A stretch of DNA of 64,000 bases from an uncultured Duncaniella sp. (GCA_910577255.1 CAJTMH010000002.1:248001-312000), one strand, 5' to 3'; counted from the first letter of the stretch, positions 25,343 to 35,123 are shown. Notes: generated by a model from the letters alone, not told the origin. Numbers and translations are program-made.

Positions 25343-26983
25343 ATGAATATCACAAAATATCTTGCCCTTGGCGGTGTAGCCCTCGGTCTTTCACTGACTT
25401 CTTGTATCGGTGATCTCGACCTTGAGCCCAACGACCCCAACTTAGGCAATGCAACCGACTATGTAGCCGTGCTTGCGAAGTGCTATAGCGGTATGGCTGT
25501 TTCTGGTCAGGATGGTCCCGGTTCGTCTGACATCTCCGGTCTTGACAACGGTACCGGCCAGTACACCCGCGCACTCTTCATGATGAACGAGTTCACCACC
25601 GACGAATGCCTCTGGATCTGGCAGGACGCCGGCGTGGTCGACCTTTGCACCAACACATTCGACGCTTCTAACGGTAACATCTACGGTACCTACTCTCGTC
25701 TTTACTCACACATCGCCGTCTGCAACGACTTCCTCTCATCCGTGAAGAATTCAGAAGACCCCGATCTCCAGGACATGGCTCTCCAGGCTCGCACACTCCG
25801 CGCCATGAGCTACTATTGGGTAGTCGACATCTTCGGCAAAGGCTCATTCATCACCGAAGAAGCCGCTGTGGGTGAAAACCCTGTACAGAAATCACGCCGC
25901 GACCTCTATGACTGGCTCGTAGCCGAACTCGAGGATATCGTTGCCAAGTTCAAGGAGTCAAATTACCCCGTAGCCTACGGACACGTAGGTCTCGATGGTG
26001 CACAGGCCCTCCTTGCACGTCTTTACCTCAACGCATCTGTCTACACCGACGGTGCTGTAGCAGGCTGGGATCTGTGTCAGAAGCACTGCGAGGAAATCAT
26101 CGCCCGCCATCAGGGTGGAGGTTTCCAGGGCTCAGGTCTTGCCAACCACTATCTCTATCTCTTCTGCCGCGACAACAGTGTCTACATGCCCGGCGGCGGT
26201 AATTCAGCTGAAAACGAAATCCTCTGGGGTCTCGCATTCAACAATTACTACACTCAGTCATACGGTGGTGCCAACTTCATCATCTGCGCATCAATCTCCA
26301 ACGGCAACCTCGCCGATAACGGATATTCTATGTCAAACACTGCTTATGGCATGGAAAACCAGTGGACCTGTATGCACGGACGCAAAGAGTTCTTCGACAA
26401 GTTCACCTCTAATGACATCCGCCAGTCGATGTGGCTTAAGGAAGAGAGCGGGTTCACCAAGGAGAACACCGAATTCTCTTCGTTCAACAACGGTTACGCT
26501 ACTGTCAAGTTCACCAACCTTATCCCCGGCACAAACGGCGAATGGAGCCCCGCCAACGGCGGTATCTATGGCGCAGGCGACCCCAACACCCAGGTTTGGC
26601 CTGACACCGACCTCCCCCTCATCCGTCTTGCCGACGTATATCTGATGTACACCGAATGCTTCATCATGGGTGGCACAGGTACTCAGGACAAGGCTCTCCA
26701 GTATGTCAACTACGTGACCAACCGTGCTGGCATGCGTTCATGGGTTGAAGGTGACCTCACCCCCAACAACATCCTTGACGAACGTGCCCGTGAGCTCTAC
26801 TGGGAACTTACCCGCCGCTCTGACCTCATCCGTCACGACAAGTACACCGGTGGCAACTATCTCTGGTCATGGAAGGGCAACACCGCCGAAGGCAATGCCA
26901 TCAGCGAGCGCTACAAACTCATGCCTATCCCTGTCAACATCATCTCGGCTCAGCCCGAATTCACTCAGAACACAGGCTATTAA
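25343..26983 (+). CDS. SusD/RagB family nutrient-binding lipoprotein
   Basis: Surface lipoprotein that closes the SusC channel and binds the substrate. The 546-residue protein has a lipoprotein signal ending LSLTSC (Cys21) and continues CIGDLDLEPNDPN. Typical SusD helices and late motifs are visible: ARTLRAMSYYWVVDIFG, LPLIRLADVYLMYTECFI and ILDERARELYWELTRRSDLI. Paired with susC in one operon. Confidence 0.97.
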   Translation: MNITKYLALGGVALGLSLTSCIGDLDLEPNDPNLGNATDYVAVLAKCYSGMAVSGQDGPGSSDISGLDNGTGQYTRALFMMNEFTTDECLWIWQDAGVVDLCTNTFDASNGNIYGTYSRLYSHIAVCNDFLSSVKNSEDPDLQDMALQARTLRAMSYYWVVDIFGKGSFITEEAAVGENPVQKSRRDLYDWLVAELEDIVAKFKESNYPVAYGHVGLDGAQALLARLYLNASVYTDGAVAGWDLCQKHCEEIIARHQGGGFQGSGLANHYLYLFCRDNSVYMPGGGNSAENEILWGLAFNNYYTQSYGGANFIICASISNGNLADNGYSMSNTAYGMENQWTCMHGRKEFFDKFTSNDIRQSMWLKEESGFTKENTEFSSFNNGYATVKFTNLIPGTNGEWSPANGGIYGAGDPNTQVWPDTDLPLIRLADVYLMYTECFIMGGTGTQDKALQYVNYVTNRAGMRSWVEGDLTPNNILDERARELYWELTRRSDLIRHDKYTGGNYLWSWKGNTAEGNAISERYKLMPIPVNIISAQPEFTQNTGY

Positions 26984-27009
26984 TCCATTTTGACTGTTTC
27001 AGATAAAAA

Positions 27010-27849
27010 ATGAAAAAGATTTCTATATTATTCGCCAGCATAGTGGCAATGCTCTCATTCAGCAGCTGTAGCGAGACTTGGGATGACAATCCTACTCTTA
27101 AGGATACTCCCGAAAACGCCACTTTCACTCTTCTGCGTCCTGCCATGGCCGACAACCTGGTACTTCTTGACCAGGGCGGCTCACTCCACATGCAGTGCAA
27201 CCAGCCCGACTACGGCTATCAGGCTGCCGCAAGTTACGAAGTGCAGGCTTCTCTCACTGAGGACTTCGCTAACTTCGTATCTCTGGCCACACTCCAGCAG
27301 AACCGCGCTGAAATCAACCCTCCCTGTGACGAGGTGGCCAACGCCGCCTGTAAGCTTCTCGGCGTGGTGACTGAGGATGATATCCCCACCACCCCGGTGG
27401 CAATGTGGTTCCGTCTGAGAGCTTTCGTTCCTCAGAGCGAGGCTACCACCACTTGCTACTCAAACGCTATTGAATTCAAGCAGATTCAGGTTTACTTCAA
27501 CATCTCAGTACCCGGCTTGCATACAGGCATCTATCTCCGTGGCGACTTCAACGGATGGACCAACCCCGATTCCGACGAGTTCCTCACCACCGACGAGAAC
27601 AACATCTGGGAGACTGGTGTAGTGACCATCCCTGCCGGCAACACCTTCAAGGTGGCTGACGCAGCATGGGGTCCCATCAACCTTGGTGCCACTTCTGCTG
27701 AGCTCAAGATCAACCAGCCCTACACCCTCAATGATGGAGACAACCCCGGCAACCTCACCTGCCCCGAGGACTTCACCGGTATCGCTCGTCTCCAGCTCAT
27801 GGGAGGTAAGTATTATCTCACCCTTGTCCTCCCCGGCGAAGAAGAATAA
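27010..27849 (+). CDS. SusE-like outer membrane glycan-binding lipoprotein
   Basis: A 279-residue lipoprotein; the signal ends MLSFSSC (Cys20). The N-terminal SusE-type domain (about 22-160) contains ENATFTLLRPAMADNLVLL. The C-terminal domain (about 165-275) has GIYLRGDFNGWTNPDSDEFL and resembles the glycan-binding modules of SusE/SusF proteins. It follows susD by 26 bases and is separated from the next gene by a stem-loop. The substrate cannot be read from sequence. Confidence 0.85.
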   Translation: MKKISILFASIVAMLSFSSCSETWDDNPTLKDTPENATFTLLRPAMADNLVLLDQGGSLHMQCNQPDYGYQAAASYEVQASLTEDFANFVSLATLQQNRAEINPPCDEVANAACKLLGVVTEDDIPTTPVAMWFRLRAFVPQSEATTTCYSNAIEFKQIQVYFNISVPGLHTGIYLRGDFNGWTNPDSDEFLTTDENNIWETGVVTIPAGNTFKVADAAWGPINLGATSAELKINQPYTLNDGDNPGNLTCPEDFTGIARLQLMGGKYYLTLVLPGEEE

Positions 27850-27865
27850 GAATCGATAATCTAAT

Positions 27866-27917
27866 AGGCCGGGCGCCGCATAGCGCCTACGGATAGGGTC
27901 TCTGCGTTGCCCGGCCA
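27866..27917 (+). terminator. intergenic stem-loop between the SusE- and SusF-like genes
   Basis: GGCCGGGC (27867-27874) pairs perfectly with GCCCGGCC (27909-27916), and an inner hairpin GGCGC/GCGCC lies within. There is no T-run, so it may lower downstream expression or stabilise the upstream mRNA instead of ending transcription. Confidence 0.55.
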
Positions 27918-27937
27918 TTAAATTCAGCTAAAACAAA

Positions 27938-29467
27938 ATGAAAAAAATAAATATTTTGTTGATGGGTCTGGCGGCTGTTGCCATGACAGCCTGCGAGGAC
28001 GCCCCTGGAATCGCACAGCCTGAAGTTCTCCCCGAACCCCCGGCATTCACCGACGGTGATGTGACCATCTCAGTGGCTCCCGATCTTGCAGGCTCATCTG
28101 TAAATCTCCAGTCAATCCTTGAATCAGGCAACTCGTTCAACGTGGCCACTGTTGATGATGTCATCAACCTCCCCGCAGGTGCTGTGGTTGACTTCGCTCT
28201 CCAGCTTGCCAACAACGCCGCTTTCACCGACCGTCAGGAGGTAAGCGCTCCCACCGTTGACAACATCTATTCACAGGCATCAGTAGTGCAACTGAGCAAC
28301 GCCGTTAAGCGTCTTTACGGCAACATCACAACCCCCGCCACTGTCTACTACCGTGTTCCGGGTTATGTGACCCTCAACAACGGTATCTACCGCATCGGCG
28401 GAAGCGATAAGTTCTACGCTACCGGCTCAATCGAAATCACTCCTATCGCCAACCCGGTAGTTGCTGTGGCACTCGGCGAGAACCTTTCAACCGGTTCAAT
28501 CAACCTCCAGGATCTCACCGAAAATGAAGTCGAGAATATCGACCTCGCCACTCTTACATCTACCACCGGCATGCAGGATGGTTACACACTTTCATTCAAG
28601 TATCTCCTTTCACCCAACCAGGACATGAGCGGTGCTCAGGAAGTGCCTGTCACCTACGACACTGAAAGCGGTCTCCTGACTGTCACCACCGAAGCTTGGT
28701 CATCAGCACAGACCATCATGTTTGGCGCTACAGGTGACGAGCGTGAAGTTTACTGGGGACTCCAGGCCTTCTACACTTATGACGGCGACACATACAACGT
28801 GAAGACCGACGAAGGTTACGTGGCCGAAGGCAAAATCAACGTGACTCCTCTCGATGTTCCGCGCCACATCTGCACTCCTAATGATTCGCAGGGCTGGAAC
28901 TCGGCTACTTCCCAGTGGCTCCTTGCCGTTGACCAGGATGACAAAGACTGCAAAATATTCACCGGCTACGCTTACTTCGGCGGAACATGGGGTGGTAAAT
29001 TCACCGACGATTTCACCGGTTCAGAAGTTTGGTACGGTCTTGACGGTGCAGTTGACATCAACCCTGAGACAGGTGTTATCACCGGTGCTATCAGCACTTC
29101 AGGCGGCAACATCCTCGAAGGCTCTACTGCTGCCCTCTACTGGTTTGACGTGAACTTGGAAACTCTCACATTCACCATGACTCCTATCACCTCTTACGGT
29201 ATCATAGGCAACGCCACTGTTGGCGGATGGGATGTAGAGACAACCATGACTCCTTCGGCTGACTTCCTCACTTGGACTCTCGAAACCACTCTTACCGACG
29301 GTGAGTTCAAATTCCGTGCCAACAACGGCTGGGACATCAACCTCGGTGGTAACCTCAGTGAGTTGACCCAGAATGGCAACAACATCCAGGCCCCCGTCAC
29401 CGGTGATGTCACAATCACTCTCGAACTTGGTGCTATTCCCTACAAAGCAACAGTCGTAGCACGTTAA
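27938..29467 (+). CDS. SusE/SusF family outer membrane lipoprotein
   Basis: A 509-residue lipoprotein with signal ending VAMTAC (about residue 19). It contains an N-terminal SusE-type domain (LAGSSVNLQSILESGNSFN), a middle region with WNSATSQWLLAVDQDD, and a C-terminal starch-binding-like module IIGNATVGGWDVETTMTPSA. That last pattern is typical of SusE/SusF modules. It closes the four-gene unit; a strong terminator follows. Confidence 0.85.
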   Translation: MKKINILLMGLAAVAMTACEDAPGIAQPEVLPEPPAFTDGDVTISVAPDLAGSSVNLQSILESGNSFNVATVDDVINLPAGAVVDFALQLANNAAFTDRQEVSAPTVDNIYSQASVVQLSNAVKRLYGNITTPATVYYRVPGYVTLNNGIYRIGGSDKFYATGSIEITPIANPVVAVALGENLSTGSINLQDLTENEVENIDLATLTSTTGMQDGYTLSFKYLLSPNQDMSGAQEVPVTYDTESGLLTVTTEAWSSAQTIMFGATGDEREVYWGLQAFYTYDGDTYNVKTDEGYVAEGKINVTPLDVPRHICTPNDSQGWNSATSQWLLAVDQDDKDCKIFTGYAYFGGTWGGKFTDDFTGSEVWYGLDGAVDINPETGVITGAISTSGGNILEGSTAALYWFDVNLETLTFTMTPITSYGIIGNATVGGWDVETTMTPSADFLTWTLETTLTDGEFKFRANNGWDINLGGNLSELTQNGNNIQAPVTGDVTITLELGAIPYKATVVAR

Positions 29468-29496
29468 ATAAGACCCCTTATTTCACTCTAAGACGA

Positions 29497-29546
29497 GCCG
29501 CCCGGCCAATCCCTTTATCGGGATGACCGGGCGGCTATATTTTTAT
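29497..29546 (+). terminator. strong terminator of the susCDEF-like operon
   Basis: GCCGCCCGG (29497-29505) pairs with CCGGGCGGC (29527-29535), with an inner ATCCC/GGGAT stem, followed by TATATTTTTAT. No T-run exists for the other strand, so it serves the plus-strand operon. Confidence 0.88.
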
Positions 29547-29558
29547 CTGGTTGGACGT

Positions 29559-31433
29559 CTATTTCACCAATGAGCCTCGAAACTTTCTCCCTCTCAATTC
29601 CGGACCGAAATAAAATCCGGGCTGAGTAGGCTGGTTATAACCGGTGTTCTCCGAAGCTATGCTCAATCTGTAAACCGGGTCCTCCAGGAAAGTGTGGAAA
29701 CGGTAGGGTGTCGGGATAGTCGAGACATACAGACGCAACGCAGTATTGTCGGCCGTGCGCATAAGCACCTCCTCACGCCAGTCACCCACAATGTCACCCT
29801 GTAGACAAGGATTCGCCTTTGTGCCGTTGTTCCAAGCACATCCCTCCATCACGAGCAGCGGGTCAAGCCGACCTGTCTCCCAGTTATATTTCGTTATGCT
29901 GTCGCCGTCGAGAATCTCCCGCAGCAGATCGCCGTCCCACCACACAGCCATATTGGCCGGAATACGGCTCTTAACCGGACTGATGAACTCTCTCTGCTCA
30001 CACACCATCTCACCGTTAAATGACCGCACCCCTCCTGTGTTGGGCGACCATAACTCCACTCCAGGATACCGCGGGTCAATGTCGGCAGCCATGCAGCGGC
30101 CTATATCCTGATTGCTCGGATAACGGAGCACCACCTTGCCGGTGGCAGCTTCACGCAGTGTTGTGCCATCCTTTTTGTTCTCATGACACCCCCACACGTA
30201 GTATTTCTCATTGCCAGGGTCAGAGACGATATGCAGGGCATCACCATGATACATTCCGGTAGAGTAAAGCCCGGAACCATCATGATCCACCGCCATCTGC
30301 CCATATATAATCTCGTCGCAGCCGTCACCGTCCACGTCAGCCACACGCAGGTTATGATTCCCCTGGCGCGCGTATGCCTCATTGCCGGGAGTATCCGTGT
30401 CAAACACCCACCGGGATTTCAGTTCTCTGCCATCCCAGTCAAAAGCTGCGAGCACCGAGCGCGTATAATAGCCTCGACACATCACCGCCGATGGACGCTC
30501 TCCGTCAAGATAGGCAACACATGCCAGGAATCTGTCACAACGGTTTGACTTCTTATCGCCCCATGCAGCCATGTCCCCTCGTTGCGGTATATAATCCACT
30601 GTGGCCATAGCCTCGCCGGTCATGCCGTTGAACACCGTGAGATACTCCGGTCCGGCGATGATATGCCCCTTGAGGCTTCTCCAATCAGCCTTCTTCTCCC
30701 CTATCACATTACCTGCACCATCCACAGTGCCGTCGGCGGTCTTCATTATGACCTCGGCTTTTCCGTCGCCGTCAAAATCATAGACCATGAAATGGGTGTA
30801 GTGGGCGCCTGAGCGGATATTGGGCCCCATATCGATACGCCACAGGCGCGTTCCGTCCATACGGTAGCAGTCAATCAGAGTCGGCCCTGTCACGCCGGGC
30901 TGCGAATTGTCACGTGAATTTGAAGGATCCCATTTGAGGATAATCTCATAATTGCCGTCGCCGTCCACATCACCCACCGATGCGTCGTTGGCAAGATAGG
31001 TATATTCCGTGCCGAATGGATCCACACCGGGCACAGGTGTGTCAAGTGGAATATTGATATAGCCGCACGGCGCGTCATGAGGGAGCGTATAGCTTGCTGA
31101 CTCTTTCTTATTGCGCGACTTCACTGTGTAGGTCGCCTCTCCGCTTCCGGAATATTTGTCAACGAATTGAGTGGTCGACTTCACCGGTCGGGAATTGAGC
31201 TTCCGTCCATCGCGGTACACATCAAAACTCTCATCCTCGGCATCAGTCGAAAGATAGCGCCACGACACCGTAACATGGTCGGAGTCTGAACGCAGAGCCA
31301 CTACTCCACGGCCGAGTTTTTCGCGTTGCAGATGTTCCATATCATAGCGCGACTGGGCATCAGCATAACCGGCCGGCGCCATGAACAACAAAGCGGGTAT
31401 GATTATCCGCAAATATGGCATAGGTATTCGCAT
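29559..31433 (-). CDS. rhamnogalacturonan lyase, polysaccharide lyase family 11
   Basis: Cleaves the rhamnogalacturonan-I backbone of pectin by beta-elimination. The 624-residue protein has a signal peptide (residues 1-27, ending GYADAQ). Its eight-bladed propeller carries calcium-binding loops such as VGDVDGDGNYEII, YDFDGDGKAEVIMKTADGT and VADVDGDGCDEIIYGQ. GDWREEVLMRT and the ending YNQPTQPGFYFGPEL are typical of PL11 (YesW/YesX). It converges on the sus-type operon, from which it is separated by a terminator, so a shared substrate is possible but unproven. Confidence 0.92.
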   Translation of the reverse strand: MRIPMPYLRIIIPALLFMAPAGYADAQSRYDMEHLQREKLGRGVVALRSDSDHVTVSWRYLSTDAEDESFDVYRDGRKLNSRPVKSTTQFVDKYSGSGEATYTVKSRNKKESASYTLPHDAPCGYINIPLDTPVPGVDPFGTEYTYLANDASVGDVDGDGNYEIILKWDPSNSRDNSQPGVTGPTLIDCYRMDGTRLWRIDMGPNIRSGAHYTHFMVYDFDGDGKAEVIMKTADGTVDGAGNVIGEKKADWRSLKGHIIAGPEYLTVFNGMTGEAMATVDYIPQRGDMAAWGDKKSNRCDRFLACVAYLDGERPSAVMCRGYYTRSVLAAFDWDGRELKSRWVFDTDTPGNEAYARQGNHNLRVADVDGDGCDEIIYGQMAVDHDGSGLYSTGMYHGDALHIVSDPGNEKYYVWGCHENKKDGTTLREAATGKVVLRYPSNQDIGRCMAADIDPRYPGVELWSPNTGGVRSFNGEMVCEQREFISPVKSRIPANMAVWWDGDLLREILDGDSITKYNWETGRLDPLLVMEGCAWNNGTKANPCLQGDIVGDWREEVLMRTADNTALRLYVSTIPTPYRFHTFLEDPVYRLSIASENTGYNQPTQPGFYFGPELRGRKFRGSLVK

Positions 31434-31441
31434 TTCTATGG

Positions 31442-31472
31442 TTGCTTAAGGTGAAAAATATAACTAACTTTG
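31442..31472 (+). promoter_or_regulatory. promoter for the DUF3737 gene
   Basis: TTG (31442-31444), 20 bases, TAACTTTG (31465-31472), 53 bases before the DUF3737 start. A minus-strand TAAATTTG at 31486-31493 may serve the divergent lyase gene but lacks a good -33 element. Confidence 0.65.
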
Positions 31473-31525
31473 CACAAATAATCCACAAATTTACAAAATC
31501 TTTCAAACGTTAACCTTCTGTAGAG

Positions 31526-32371
31526 ATGAAAACCATATCAAACGTAGAGTTTGGCGGCGAACGTCCACTTTTTGCAACCCATTCGCTTGTGCTTGACAAT
31601 GTAACCATCCATGCCGGAGAATCGGCGCTAAAATGTTGCTCTGACATCACAGCCGTTAACTGTCGCTTTGAGGGCAAATATCCTTTCTGGCACGTGAAAG
31701 GTTTTGAAATCAAGGACTCACTTTTCACCGAAGGCGCACGCGCAGCTTTATGGTACTCGCGTGACCTCGTGATGGAACACACCCTCGTCGAAGCCCCGAA
31801 GATGTTCAGGGAGATGGACAATCTTTCACTCTCGGATGTCAGGATTCCCGACGCACAGGAGACACTCTGGCACTGCCGCGGAGTGAAGCTGCGCAATGTC
31901 GAGGTCAAGAACGCCGACTACCTCTTCATGCACTCGGCCGACATCGACATCGACGGTTACCGTCAGCAGGGCAACTATTCTTTCCAGTACTGCACCAATG
32001 TGGTGATACGCAACGCCGTCATCGACTCAAAGGACGCTTTCTGGAACACTGACAATGTCACCGTCTATGACTCGGAACTCACAGGTGAATACCTCGGATG
32101 GCACTCCAAAAACCTGCGACTCGTTAGATGCAAGATATCAGGCACTCAGCCCCTCTGCTACTGCGAGAACCTCGTGATGGAGGACTGCGTTATGGAAGGT
32201 GACGCAGACCTGGCATTCGAGGACTCGGAGGTTAACGCCACAGTCCTCTCCAACATCACCAGCATAAAGAATCCACGCACCGGCCACATCAAAGCGCTTG
32301 CCATAGCCGAAAAAATCATTGACGAGCATATCCTCGCCCCGGCTGACTGCGTGATAGAAACCGAAGTATAA
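31526..32371 (+). CDS. DUF3737 family protein (right-handed beta-helix)
   Basis: A 281-residue protein recognisable as DUF3737, function unknown. It has no signal peptide. Short repeating units such as LWYSRDLVMEHTLVE, LWHCRGVKLRNVEVK, FQYCTNVVIRNAVI and WHSKNLRLVRCKI, each about 20 residues long, indicate a right-handed parallel beta-helix. The gene precedes the PatB-like lyase by 44 bases, so the two and the MATE gene may form one operon. Confidence 0.85.
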   Translation: MKTISNVEFGGERPLFATHSLVLDNVTIHAGESALKCCSDITAVNCRFEGKYPFWHVKGFEIKDSLFTEGARAALWYSRDLVMEHTLVEAPKMFREMDNLSLSDVRIPDAQETLWHCRGVKLRNVEVKNADYLFMHSADIDIDGYRQQGNYSFQYCTNVVIRNAVIDSKDAFWNTDNVTVYDSELTGEYLGWHSKNLRLVRCKISGTQPLCYCENLVMEDCVMEGDADLAFEDSEVNATVLSNITSIKNPRTGHIKALAIAEKIIDEHILAPADCVIETEV

Positions 32372-32415
32372 CAATTTCCCCACACACATATCATAACATT
32401 TCCTACCACACCGAT

Positions 32416-33588
32416 ATGGAGACGAATTTCGACAAGATAGTCAACCGCCGCGGCACCGGATCAGTCAAATGGGATTCCCGGCCCGATGTGCTACCGCTCT
32501 GGGTAGCCGACATGGATTTTGAAACCGCACCCTGCATCCTCGAGGCCCTGCGCCGCCGCGTGGAGCACGGAGTGTTCGGCTACACACTGGTGCGCGATGA
32601 CTATTATGAGGCGCTCATCGACTGGTTCAGCTCAAGGCATCTCTATGAGTTCAAGCGTGAGGATGTGATCTACACTTCAGGAGTCGTGCCGGCCTTGTCG
32701 GCCATCATCAAGGGCTTGACAAAACCCGGCGATGGTGTAATAGTACAGACACCTGTCTACAACTGCTTCTTCTCGTCGATCCGCAACAACGGTTGCCGCG
32801 TGGTGGAAAACCCATTCATCCGCGAAGATATCAGCGACACAAAATTCACATATCACATCAATTTCGAAGAACTTGAGCACCTGGCAGCCGATCCATCAAA
32901 CACCATGCTCATCCTCTGCAACCCACACAACCCTGTGGGGAGGGTCTGGACCCGCGAGGAGCTTGAGCGCATCCATGAAATCTGCGTCAGCAACGGAGTA
33001 GAGGTGGTAAGCGACGAAATCCACTGTGAGCTCACCATGCCCGGATTCCGGTACACCCCCTACGGCACCGTCGACCATGACGCAGTGGTTTGCGTATCCC
33101 CTTCCAAGGCATTCAACATAGCCGGGCTGCAGATAGCCAACATAATCTCACCTGATTCAAGCAAACGTGCGCTCATAGACCGCGCCATCAACATCAACGA
33201 GGTCTGTGATGTCAACCCGTTCGGTGTCGAGGCCCTCATAGCCGCCTATTCTCCCGAAGGGGCTGAGTGGCTCGAGGATCTCCGCGGCTACCTGTATGAG
33301 AATTATATATTCATGCAGCAGTTCATGGCTGAAAAACTCCCTCAGTGTCCGGTGACAAGGCTTGAGGCCACTTATCTCCCCTGGGTCGACGTCCGAGCCC
33401 TGGGAATTTCGGCTGACCGCCTGACCGAAATCCTTATGCAGGATGCACACGTATGGGTCAACTCGGGCATCATGTATGGCAGCGACGGATATATACGTCT
33501 CAACATTGCCTGTCCACGCTCGCTGCTCGAGGAGGGACTCGAAAAAATAGCCGAACAGCTCCGCGCCCTCCTGCCCGAAAACAATTGA
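32416..33588 (+). CDS. PatB/MalY family C-S beta-lyase (aminotransferase fold)
   Basis: PLP enzyme of aminotransferase class I fold. PatB/MalY members split cystathionine or cysteine S-conjugates to a thiol, pyruvate and ammonia. The 390-residue protein has the PLP lysine K231 in SPSKAFNIAGLQIAN, the family start NRRGTGSVKWD and LWVADMDFETAPCILEAL, and the aspartate in VVSDEIHCEL. It may make homocysteine or detoxify S-conjugates. A MATE exporter gene follows 9 bases later. Confidence 0.92.
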   Translation: METNFDKIVNRRGTGSVKWDSRPDVLPLWVADMDFETAPCILEALRRRVEHGVFGYTLVRDDYYEALIDWFSSRHLYEFKREDVIYTSGVVPALSAIIKGLTKPGDGVIVQTPVYNCFFSSIRNNGCRVVENPFIREDISDTKFTYHINFEELEHLAADPSNTMLILCNPHNPVGRVWTREELERIHEICVSNGVEVVSDEIHCELTMPGFRYTPYGTVDHDAVVCVSPSKAFNIAGLQIANIISPDSSKRALIDRAININEVCDVNPFGVEALIAAYSPEGAEWLEDLRGYLYENYIFMQQFMAEKLPQCPVTRLEATYLPWVDVRALGISADRLTEILMQDAHVWVNSGIMYGSDGYIRLNIACPRSLLEEGLEKIAEQLRALLPENN

Positions 33589-33597
33589 TCGCTCTTA

Positions 33598-35004
33598 ATG
33601 CCTATGGCTGATATCTCTCTGATTCAATCAGGGCGTCCCCTCTCGTTCGGTCAACAGTTAAAATTGACCGCCCAACTGTCATGGCCCGCCATGATGGCCC
33701 AGCTGTCAAGCATAATGATGCAGTATATCGACGCGTCGATGGTAGGGCAGCTCGGAGCAGACGATTCAGCCGCAGTCGGACTCGTGTCAACAAGTCTATG
33801 GCTCTTCTGGGGCATCTGCTCGGCTGTGACCATGGGATTCTCGGTCCAGGTGGCCCATCGCATAGGCGCTTCCGACTACGACGAGGCCCGGCGCATACTC
33901 CGTCAGGCCATCACTGCCTGTGTGGCTTTCAGCCTCATCGTGGCAACCGTCGGTGCAGCCATAGCCTTTCCTCTCCCCCACTGGCTCGGAGGCACTGAGG
34001 CGGTGTGTCATAAAGCATCCGTCTACTTCCTCGTGTTCGTGCTCGCTCTCCCGCTGCTCACCCTCAACTATCTCGGAGGCGGCATGCTCCGGTGTGCCGG
34101 CAACATGAAAGTGCCGGGAGGACTCAACGTGATGATGTGTCTGCTCGATGTGGTTTTCAACTGCCTGCTCATTTTTCCTTCACGCCACCTCGACATCTTT
34201 GGAGTCGGCATATTCATCCCCGGCGCCGGACTCGGAGTGCTCGGCGCGGCTTTAGGCACAGTGTCGGCCGAGATAATAACGGCCGCTGCGATGATGTGGT
34301 TTCTCTGCGCACGCGAACGCTCTATAAGGCTCAAAGGACATCCCGGCAGTTTCAGACCCACGCGGCCTGTACTGCGAAAGGCCCTCAAAGTCTCAGCCCC
34401 GATGACCCTTGAACACGCCGTGATATGCGGTGCGCAGATTGCCGTCACCGTTATCGTGGCGCCAATCGGCGTAATGGCAATCGCGGCCAACGCTTTTGCC
34501 GTGACAGCCGAAAGTATCTGCTATATGCCTGGCTACGGCATAGGGGATGCGGCCACTACCCTCGTGGGACAAAGCTATGGAGCCAAACGTCCTGATCTGG
34601 CTAAACGCTTCGGATATATCACGGTGGGATTGGGCATGGTGACGATGACGCTGATGGGTGTGATAATGTATATCTGCGCACCGTGGGTCATGGAGATGAT
34701 GTCACCGGTAGAGGGGATACGCCAACTCGGTGTGGAGGCTCTGCGAATCGAGGCTTTCGCCGAGCCGATGTTCGCGGCCTCGATAGTGGCCTACGGAGTA
34801 ATGATAGGAGTGGGCGACACTGTGTGGCCGGCATGCATGAATTTCGGTAGCATCTGGCTCGTGCGACTGCCGTTGGCTGCCATATTGGCCCCCACCATGG
34901 GACTTGCCGGAGTGTGGACAGCCATGTGCATCGAACTCTGTTTCAGGGGAGCGATATTCCTGTGGCGCCTCATATCAGGAGCTTGGCTCAAAAAAGGGCT
35001 ATAA
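33598..35004 (+). CDS. MATE family efflux transporter
   Basis: A 468-residue inner-membrane antiporter with about 12 hydrophobic segments and the MATE pattern, e.g. QLSWPAMMAQLSSIMMQYID near the start, WLFWGICSAVTMGF and GIGDAATTLVGQSYGA in the second half. Substrates are usually cationic drugs or metabolites and cannot be predicted. It is probably in one operon with the PatB-like gene. Downstream it converges on ilvC. Confidence 0.93.
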   Translation: MPMADISLIQSGRPLSFGQQLKLTAQLSWPAMMAQLSSIMMQYIDASMVGQLGADDSAAVGLVSTSLWLFWGICSAVTMGFSVQVAHRIGASDYDEARRILRQAITACVAFSLIVATVGAAIAFPLPHWLGGTEAVCHKASVYFLVFVLALPLLTLNYLGGGMLRCAGNMKVPGGLNVMMCLLDVVFNCLLIFPSRHLDIFGVGIFIPGAGLGVLGAALGTVSAEIITAAAMMWFLCARERSIRLKGHPGSFRPTRPVLRKALKVSAPMTLEHAVICGAQIAVTVIVAPIGVMAIAANAFAVTAESICYMPGYGIGDAATTLVGQSYGAKRPDLAKRFGYITVGLGMVTMTLMGVIMYICAPWVMEMMSPVEGIRQLGVEALRIEAFAEPMFAASIVAYGVMIGVGDTVWPACMNFGSIWLVRLPLAAILAPTMGLAGVWTAMCIELCFRGAIFLWRLISGAWLKKGL

Positions 35005-35079
35005 CCTTCCTTCATTGCCGTGAAACAACAAATACGATACCGGACACTTCCTTCGGCGATAAAGCTGCGTCAGACATGC

Positions 35080-35123
35080 TAAAAACGACAATCCGACCGT
35101 TCCGTAATGGAGCGGTCGGATTG
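35080..35123 (-). terminator. terminator of the ilv operon
   Basis: Arms 35089-35103 and 35109-35123 (CAATCCGACCG with CGGTCGGATTG) form a perfect hairpin. On the minus strand it is followed by TCGTTTTTAG. It lies 31 bases after the ilvC stop codon and may also stop readthrough from the MATE gene. Confidence 0.85.
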
